From Acidimicrobiaceae bacterium (GTDB taxonomy: Bacteria; Actinomycetota; Acidimicrobiia; Acidimicrobiales; Palsa-688): a stretch of 9,670 nucleotides of DNA. The notes beneath the pieces are model-generated. The model searched no databases and was not told where the DNA came from. It saw only the letters and a program-made list of their open reading frames with translations. Both the position numbers and the translations under genes were made by a program. The stretch spans positions 1 to 9,670 of the forward strand of contig WQVT01000050.1 of assembly GCA_009785715.1 (NCBI GenBank), read 5' to 3'. Of the stretch, positions 5,251 through 9,670 are shown one piece after another (the first letter of the stretch is position 1; each line of letters opens with the position of its first letter).

Positions 5251-6828
5251 ATGATGACTCGCGCTTGGCGGACCAAACGGTTCGTGACATCCCTGGTCGT
5301 TTTTACGACCGTGGCCGTCTTGGCAATGCTGGGGGGCGGCATCGGAGGGGCCGCGGCGGCGGGCCAGGCTCCACAAACGGGGGGGACGATGACGGTCCTC
5401 GAGACGTCGGGGTTCGCGGGGGCATGGCCCATGGGGTTGGACCCGGCGACCGACACGTCGGACGCCGCAGACGACCCGTACATGGAGGCCATATACGGGG
5501 ATCTCTTCCAGCCAGGGAACGGCGGAAAGATGATTCCGGACCTCGCGACCGGGTACAAATTCACCAACAGCGGGAAGAGCGTTGAGATCTTCCTGCGCCA
5601 CGGGGTGACCTTCCAGGACGGGACGCCGTTCAACGCCGCCGCCGTTGCCTGGAACATCACCAGGGACCTGGATCCGAAGAACGCCTGCATCTGCGATTCG
5701 AGTTTCCCCGTTTCATCGGTGACCACGAGCGGCGACCACACGGTGGTCCTGCATCTGAAGCAGGTGTTCGCGCCGATCATCGGCGCCTTCGCGGAGCAGG
5801 CGCCGGACTGGATCGCGTCGCCCTCGGCATACCAGAAGATGGGGGAGAAGGCCTTCGCATCGAAGCCCGTGGGGGCGGGACCCTTCGAGGTCTCCTCGGA
5901 TGTGCTCAACTCCACGCTGGTCTTGAAGAAGTTCCCGAGCTACTGGCAGAAGGGACACCCCTACCTGAACAGCCTCGTGTTCAAGACCATCGGCAATGAC
6001 GAGTCGGCGGTGGAGGCCATGGAGGCCGGCGATGCGCAGTTCGAGCAGTTCACGGCCACCTACTCGGTGGTCCAGGCCGCCCAGAAGAACCCGAAGTTGC
6101 ACGTCGACACCATCCAGGGGGCCGGCCCGCTCGGTATTCAGATGAACACCGCGATCGCGCCCTTCAACAACATCAAGGCCCGGGAGGCGATCTACTACGC
6201 CACCAACTCCCAGGCGCTGAACAAGGTCCTCTCCGGTGGGCAGGGAATCCTCACCGAGTCCATGGACGGTCCGGGGAGCCTCTTCCCCGAGCTCAAGGTT
6301 CCCGGGTACCGGACCTACGATCTGGCCAAGGCCAAGGCATTGGTTCACCAGCTGGGCGGGCTCAGCTTCACCATCCTGGGTGGGGCAACGAACCCCACCG
6401 GAACGGAGGCCCTGGTGAGCGAATGGGCTGCGGCCGGCATGAACGTGAAGATCACGACGGTCAACCTGGCTCAGCTCGTGGCAGCGTTCCAGAACAAGTC
6501 CTGGCAGCTGACCCTGGACGGAGCCGGGTCGCCGGACCCGGCCATCGGTCTGGCCGGCATGTCCTGGAGGGTGGAGTCCAACGCTCCGTTCACCGGGATC
6601 CACAACGCCTACCTGGACAAGCTCATCAACGAAGGCACGGGGACTCTGAACATGGCCGCGCGGGAGAAGATCTACAAGCAGATCTTCCACTACCTGAGCG
6701 AGCAGGCCTTGTTGGCCTTCACCTACACCGCCCCGGGCTACAACATCGCCTCCCCCACAGCGCACGGGCCGGGGATCAGCGGCAATCAGGTCATTCCGTC
6801 GTGGCAGGACGCCTGGGTGAGCGGCTGA
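5251..6828 (+). CDS. ABC transporter substrate-binding protein, family 5 (peptide/nickel type)
   Basis: The product is a 525-aa exported solute receptor for an importer. The N-terminus (MMTRAWRTKRFVTSLVVFTT then a hydrophobic core and AAAAG) is a Sec signal peptide with likely cleavage near residue 37. No lipobox Cys and no twin-Arg motif is seen, so membrane anchoring is not evident. Family-5 markers are LRHGVTFQDGTPFNAAAVAW at 115-134, PVGAGPFEV at 206-214, YWQKGHPYLN at 231-240 and IKAREAIYYATN at 308-319. Length is normal for the family. Residues C146 and C148 (NACIC) could form a disulfide or bind metal. AGGGGG at 5241-5246 serves ATG 5251, or equally ATG 5254. No permease or ATPase follows: the next gene is on the other strand. 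Ligands in this family range from peptides to opines, sugars and nickel, so the ligand cannot be named. Confidence 0.92.
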   Translation: MMTRAWRTKRFVTSLVVFTTVAVLAMLGGGIGGAAAAGQAPQTGGTMTVLETSGFAGAWPMGLDPATDTSDAADDPYMEAIYGDLFQPGNGGKMIPDLATGYKFTNSGKSVEIFLRHGVTFQDGTPFNAAAVAWNITRDLDPKNACICDSSFPVSSVTTSGDHTVVLHLKQVFAPIIGAFAEQAPDWIASPSAYQKMGEKAFASKPVGAGPFEVSSDVLNSTLVLKKFPSYWQKGHPYLNSLVFKTIGNDESAVEAMEAGDAQFEQFTATYSVVQAAQKNPKLHVDTIQGAGPLGIQMNTAIAPFNNIKAREAIYYATNSQALNKVLSGGQGILTESMDGPGSLFPELKVPGYRTYDLAKAKALVHQLGGLSFTILGGATNPTGTEALVSEWAAAGMNVKITTVNLAQLVAAFQNKSWQLTLDGAGSPDPAIGLAGMSWRVESNAPFTGIHNAYLDKLINEGTGTLNMAAREKIYKQIFHYLSEQALLAFTYTAPGYNIASPTAHGPGISGNQVIPSWQDAWVSG

Positions 6829-6845
6829 GGAAGGGACCTCCCACG

Positions 6846-6867
6846 GACCGCAGGTTGCTGTGCGGTC
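6846..6867. terminator. Hairpin between convergent genes
   Basis: GACCGCA (6846-6852) and TGCGGTC (6861-6867) form a perfect 7-bp stem with an 8-base loop. It lies 18 bases past the solute-binding protein stop and touches the minus-strand stop at 6867-6869. This position suits a bidirectional terminator, although there is no T-run. Confidence 0.5.
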
Positions 6868-7325
6868 TAGCGGGGAAGCAGGGACCAGAACACGGCGACG
6901 GCGAAATCTCCCGTCGCCGGGTCCGGATCGCCATAGATCTCCCAGTGAGGGCCGGCCAGTCGGTGGCCGTTTGCGTGAGCCCATTCGCGGACCGCGTCGT
7001 GGGTATCACCGATGCGTCCGATGGGGCCGCCATGGGTTGCCGTGGCGACCAGCCCGCCGGGAAGCGATGACGCGACCACGTCCCCGACCGGCTCGAATGA
7101 CCCGCTCACCTGGACCCCGACCTCCACATTCGGGACGTCGTCGAGGTAAAGCATGATGTTGTGTCCGTGCTTGTAGAGCCCCTCCGGCGCGTCGCCACGC
7201 AGGAAGCTCCATACCTTGTCGAGCATCGGTCCCCAGATTTTCGGGAACTCCGCCCATGACGTCGCCGCAGTGACCACCGCGGTGGGCGCCGGCTCGACGG
7301 TCAGGACGGTCACCTCGACGGTCAT
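6867..7325 (-). CDS. GyrI-like / AraC effector-binding (SOUL-fold) domain protein
   Basis: The product is a 152-aa single-domain cytoplasmic protein. The order of elements matches the GyrI-like small-molecule-binding domain: an N-terminal strand (VEVTVLTVEPAPTAVV, 3-18), a helix (EFPKIWGPMLDKVWSFL, 26-42), a strand pair VEVGVQVSG at 67-75, LPGGLVATATHGGP at 88-101, the HDAVREWAHANGH helix at 109-121, GPHWEIYGDP at 125-134 and a closing strand FAVAVFWSLL. GPHWEIYGDP with its Glu is the ligand-pocket signature of the family, which binds hydrophobic or cationic small molecules. Such domains are often fused to MerR/AraC DNA-binding heads. None is present here and the length is that of a stand-alone form, so it may be a drug-sequestering protein or, as some family members are, a hydrolase. 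The ATG at 7325 has no clear Shine-Dalgarno. It is divergent from the amidohydrolase. Confidence 0.8.
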   Translation of the reverse strand: MTVEVTVLTVEPAPTAVVTAATSWAEFPKIWGPMLDKVWSFLRGDAPEGLYKHGHNIMLYLDDVPNVEVGVQVSGSFEPVGDVVASSLPGGLVATATHGGPIGRIGDTHDAVREWAHANGHRLAGPHWEIYGDPDPATGDFAVAVFWSLLPR

Positions 7326-7342
7326 GTCGCGGACTTTAGTAG

Positions 7343-7374
7343 GCGCCCGGGTAAACGAGACGTTTGGCGGGCGC
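7343..7374. promoter_or_regulatory. Nested dyad in the divergent intergenic region
   Basis: An outer dyad GCGCCCG (7343-7349) / CGGGCGC (7368-7374) encloses an inner dyad AAACG-AGA-CGTTT (7353-7365). The total length is 32 bp with small internal mismatches. It occupies the 110-base gap between the GyrI-like gene (start 7325, minus) and the amidohydrolase (start 7436, plus). It is well placed as an operator for both, or as an mRNA hairpin in the amidohydrolase leader. Confidence 0.45.
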
Positions 7375-7424
7375 AGCGCGGTAGTAGCGTCCCGAGCCGA
7401 GGTGTGGGGGTAGGCGAGCGGCTT

Positions 7425-7430
7425 GGGAGG
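7425..7430 (+). promoter_or_regulatory. Ribosome binding site of the amidohydrolase
   Basis: GGGAGG is followed by GCGCA and GTG 7436, an excellent Shine-Dalgarno at ideal spacing. It decides the GTG start. Confidence 0.65.
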
Positions 7431-7435
7431 GCGCA

Positions 7436-8365
7436 GTGGGTGCGGTGAATGGCAAAATTGAGATTATCGATGCGCAGGTGCATCTGAACCAGCTGTTGCC
7501 CGATTGGAAGACTGCGTCGAGCGACGACGGCATCGCTGCGGCCATTCAGGTGATGGATGCCGTCGGAATCGACCGTGTTCTGATCGGCGAGGCGCACGGG
7601 TTCGACTCGAAGTACCGGCCGCAGGGCGAGGAACTGGCCAATGGCGCGATCCGAACCACCTACCCCTTTTCCGAACGTGCCATGGAATTGCATCCGGACC
7701 GCTTCGTCTACCACATCGTTATCGACGTCCACGACCCCGAGCCCGAGCGCATGGCGCAGGAGTTGCGCGCCCGTCCGGGCGTGCGCGCGACACGGATCGT
7801 GCCGGTGCCGCAGACGGGGGAGGTCGAGAGTCTGGAAGGCGGAGAGTTCGACTCGCTCTTTGCCGCCGCGGAGCGCCATCATCTCCCCGTATTTGCCTGG
7901 GTGCCGGGACGGGCGGAATTGTTGCTGCCCTACATCCGCAAATTCCCGAAGCTCCAATTCATCGTCGACCACTGTGGCGTCGGTGTCGCTCCCCTCCGCG
8001 TCGGCACCCTTCCGGTCACGATGGCCACCTCGCTGACCGAGGCGCGGGCCGATCGACTGGCGCAATTCGACCGCGTCTGCGAGATGGCGCAGTACCCGAA
8101 CGTCGCGCTGAAGTGGTGCCACGCCCCGGGGCTCCTCTCCGAAGAGGACTTCCCCTATGGCGACCTCATGCCACTGCTTCGTCAGGCCATCGACGCGTTC
8201 GGCGCCGAGCGCGTCATGTGGGCCAGCGACTACACGGTTGCTCGCGACCAGAACCAGAACAGCTGGGCGGAATGCCTCTACTACCTGCTCGGTTCAGATC
8301 AACTCTCTCGGACCGAGAAGGAGTGGATTCTCGGTGGCGCCGTCCGCCAGGCCGTAGCCTGGTGA
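7436..8365 (+). CDS. Amidohydrolase family 2 (TIM-barrel) hydrolase with incomplete metal site
   Basis: The product is a 309-aa cytoplasmic enzyme of the Amidohydro_2 (PF04909) superfamily, which includes lactonases, decarboxylases (ACMSD-like) and 2-pyrone dicarboxylate lactonase. Motifs are IDAQVHL at 11-17 (strand 1, usually H-x-H), PVFAWVPGR at 151-159 (strand 5, usually a His ligand), FIVDHCGVG at 175-183, LKWCHAPG at 225-232 and MWASDY at 261-266 (strand 8 Asp). H16, H179 and D265 remain, but the first His of HxH is Gln and the strand-5 His appears replaced. Metal use may therefore be altered or lost, as in metal-independent lactonases of the family. The GTG at 7436 has GGGAGG (7425-7430) 5 bases upstream, supporting this start over GTG 7445. 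The substrate is unknown. Length is typical. Confidence 0.85.
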   Translation: MGAVNGKIEIIDAQVHLNQLLPDWKTASSDDGIAAAIQVMDAVGIDRVLIGEAHGFDSKYRPQGEELANGAIRTTYPFSERAMELHPDRFVYHIVIDVHDPEPERMAQELRARPGVRATRIVPVPQTGEVESLEGGEFDSLFAAAERHHLPVFAWVPGRAELLLPYIRKFPKLQFIVDHCGVGVAPLRVGTLPVTMATSLTEARADRLAQFDRVCEMAQYPNVALKWCHAPGLLSEEDFPYGDLMPLLRQAIDAFGAERVMWASDYTVARDQNQNSWAECLYYLLGSDQLSRTEKEWILGGAVRQAVAW

Positions 8366-8374
8366 CGGACGCTG

Positions 8375-8393
8375 ACCTGAGTGGTTTTCAGGT
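8375..8393 (+). terminator. Hairpin after the amidohydrolase
   Basis: ACCTGA (8375-8380) and TCAGGT (8388-8393) form a perfect 6-bp stem around a 7-base loop. It begins ten bases after the TGA at 8363-8365. No T-run follows the stem, so it is a candidate terminator only. Confidence 0.4.
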
Positions 8394-8446
8394 GATCCCG
8401 GTAGGCTGAGGCCCGCCGTCGGGACGGCCGTTCCGGACGGGATTCC

Positions 8447-8453
8447 GAGGAGG
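8447..8453 (+). promoter_or_regulatory. Ribosome binding site of the DUF2252 gene
   Basis: GAGGAGG, with seven bases (GCCACCG) before ATG 8461, is close to the ideal anti-16S complement and sets the start of the following gene. Confidence 0.7.
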
Positions 8454-8460
8454 GCCACCG

Positions 8461-9670
8461 ATGCCAGCAACGCCGGCTCTTGATTGGCGCCACGATCTCC
8501 GAGAGACGGAAGAGGAACGAAGGCAGTACGGCAGGGCAGCCCGGGCGCGGGTCCAGCGCGGTGCCCTCGGGGAGTGGTCAGAGCAGGGCCGCGGGCATGA
8601 CCCGTTGCAGACGATCCTGGCGCAGAACGAGATTCGGGATTCGAAGCTCGTCCCCATCCGTTTCGGGCGCATGTCCGCCTCACGATGGAACTTTTTCCGG
8701 GGTGCGGCGGCAGTCATGGCTGCCGATCTCGCGTCTCGGCCCAACACGGGGCTGACGGTCCAGCTCTGTGGGGATGCGCATGTGCTCAATTTCGGGCTGT
8801 GGGCGACGCCGGAACGGAACCTGGGCTTCGACGTCCGCGATTTCGATGAGAGCTTGCCGGGACCCTTCGAGTGGGACGTCAAGCGCCTCGCCACCAGCCT
8901 CGTGGTGGCCGGCCGTGACAATGACCTCGAGAAGGAGACGATCGCCGCCGCCGTGACCTCGGCGCTCGAGGCGTACCAGGGGGCGATGCAGCGCTACGCG
9001 AGGAAGCCCGAGCTGGACATCTGGTACGACGCCACCCACGTGGACAACCTGCTCGAGCACTTCGAGGATGCGGACCGGGGCGAGGTCGAGGTCTTCATCG
9101 AGAAGAGACAGGTCAGGCGTACCAATCAGGGTGCATTCAACAAACTGACCACGATGGCCGGTGGGCGTCCCCGGATCACCGAGGACCCCCCGATCAGGGT
9201 CGCCATATCCGATGCCGAGCAGGCGGACCTGGTGCACCACCTGCTCGCCGAGTACCGGCAGACCCTGCAAGATGACCGGCAGGTACTCTTCGACCGTTTC
9301 ACCCTGGTCGACGTCGTGCGCCAGGTGGTTGGGGTCGGCAGTGTCGGAATGCGTGTCTATCTGCTGCTCTTCGAGGGGCGAAGCGGGGTCGATCCCCTCT
9401 TCCTGCAGGTGAAGCAGGCGGGACCATCGGTGTACGAACCGTTTTTGGAGCCCAGTGTCTATGACCAGCATGGCGCACGGGTGATCAACGGCAAGCGGCT
9501 CATTCAGGCGGCGACGGACATCTTCGTCGGGTGGGGATCCATCGAAGGGCACGACTACTACGTGCGGCAGTTCCGCGACATGAAGATCGTCCCCTCGACC
9601 GCATTGATTGCCCATCGCCTCGCGGAATTCGCCTCCGCCTCCGGTGATGCGTTGGCCCGAGCCCACGCGC
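8461..9670 (+). CDS. DUF2252 family protein, N-terminal about 90% (cut by right edge)
   Basis: The frame is open from ATG 8461 to the window end, giving 403 codons. Family members are around 430-470 aa, so some 30-60 residues are missing. DUF2252 proteins have a kinase/aminoglycoside-phosphotransferase-like fold and no settled biochemical role. Visible motifs are VPIRFGRMSASRWNFFRGAA at 64-83, LCGDAHVLNFG at 102-112 (resembling the H-x-D...N catalytic loop of APH-type kinases), DVRDFDES at 124-131 (comparable to a metal-binding DFG), GPFEWDVKRLATSLVVAGR at 134-152, LFLQVKQA at 313-320, RVINGKRLIQAATDIFVGW at 340-358 and YYVRQFRDMK at 366-375. No signal peptide or membrane segment is seen. The Glu-rich N-terminal helix (ETEEERRQYGRAARARV) is usual for the family. 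It lies 95 bases after the amidohydrolase with its own strong ribosome site, so it is probably a separate transcript. Confidence 0.93.
   Translation, partial: MPATPALDWRHDLRETEEERRQYGRAARARVQRGALGEWSEQGRGHDPLQTILAQNEIRDSKLVPIRFGRMSASRWNFFRGAAAVMAADLASRPNTGLTVQLCGDAHVLNFGLWATPERNLGFDVRDFDESLPGPFEWDVKRLATSLVVAGRDNDLEKETIAAAVTSALEAYQGAMQRYARKPELDIWYDATHVDNLLEHFEDADRGEVEVFIEKRQVRRTNQGAFNKLTTMAGGRPRITEDPPIRVAISDAEQADLVHHLLAEYRQTLQDDRQVLFDRFTLVDVVRQVVGVGSVGMRVYLLLFEGRSGVDPLFLQVKQAGPSVYEPFLEPSVYDQHGARVINGKRLIQAATDIFVGWGSIEGHDYYVRQFRDMKIVPSTALIAHRLAEFASASGDALARAHA

Noticed and set aside
5713..6984. 423-codon minus-strand frame opposite the solute-binding protein.
   Set aside because: Antisense shadow of a confident family-5 gene. 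Long antisense frames are expected in GC-rich DNA.
8410..8445. GC-rich partly self-complementary stretch (CCGTC...GACGG) before the DUF2252 ribosome site.
   Set aside because: Only a 5-bp stem with an irregular interior. Too weak to separate from background GC-rich symmetry.
8680..9666. 328-codon minus-strand frame at the right edge.
   Set aside because: It lies opposite the DUF2252 gene, whose conserved motifs are unmistakable. The antisense frame has no recognisable domain.
1..9670. CRISPR array, toxin-antitoxin pair, phage or conjugation genes, or a known defence system.
   Set aside because: No regularly spaced repeats and no matching protein motifs were seen on either strand.

Overview
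This is a GC-rich stretch of bacterial chromosome with tightly packed genes and several GTG starts. The gene content is a CelD-type GNAT, MshB/Mca-like PIG-L deacetylases, a DUF2252 protein and a family-5 solute-binding protein. Together these point to a high-GC actinobacterium, possibly an acidimicrobial-type lineage. That placement is inferred from family content and codon bias only. No rRNA, tRNA, CRISPR array, phage gene or intact transposase was found.

Region 1 (1-2770, + strand) holds three genes, then a small one. A PIG-L family deacetylase cut by the left edge overlaps a CelD/BcsL-type GNAT acyltransferase by ATGA. A second, complete PIG-L deacetylase follows 9 bases later. This reads as one operon that removes acetyl groups from amino-sugar substrates and adds an acyl group, presumably on a cell-surface glycan, glycolipid or low-molecular-weight thiol. 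Two hairpins follow it, and then a separate 70-aa protein.

Region 2 (2789-4364, - strand) holds a processive-type membrane glycosyltransferase 2 with D, DxD, ED and QxxRW motifs. One base after its stop begins a small protein with three predicted membrane segments. The pair converges on region 1 and may belong to the same surface-glycan biology.

Region 3 (4376-5250) is about 875 bases with no convincing main gene. It contains several exact inverted repeats, a two-copy 21-bp repeat that looks like an insertion-sequence end, and a possible promoter for the next gene built from two back-to-back dyads.

Region 4 (5251-9670) contains an orphan family-5 (peptide/nickel type) ABC substrate-binding protein with no permease or ATPase beside it. 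A convergent stand-alone GyrI-like/SOUL ligand-binding protein follows. It is divergent from an amidohydrolase-2 family enzyme with an incomplete metal site, and the 110-base gap between the two holds a nested dyad. The region ends with a DUF2252 (kinase/APH-like) protein cut by the right edge.

The most interesting points are the deacetylase-acyltransferase-deacetylase operon, the dyad-rich gap, the short leader-like ORF before the solute-binding protein, and the variant amidohydrolase with its divergent ligand-binding partner. None can be called a proven new system from sequence alone.
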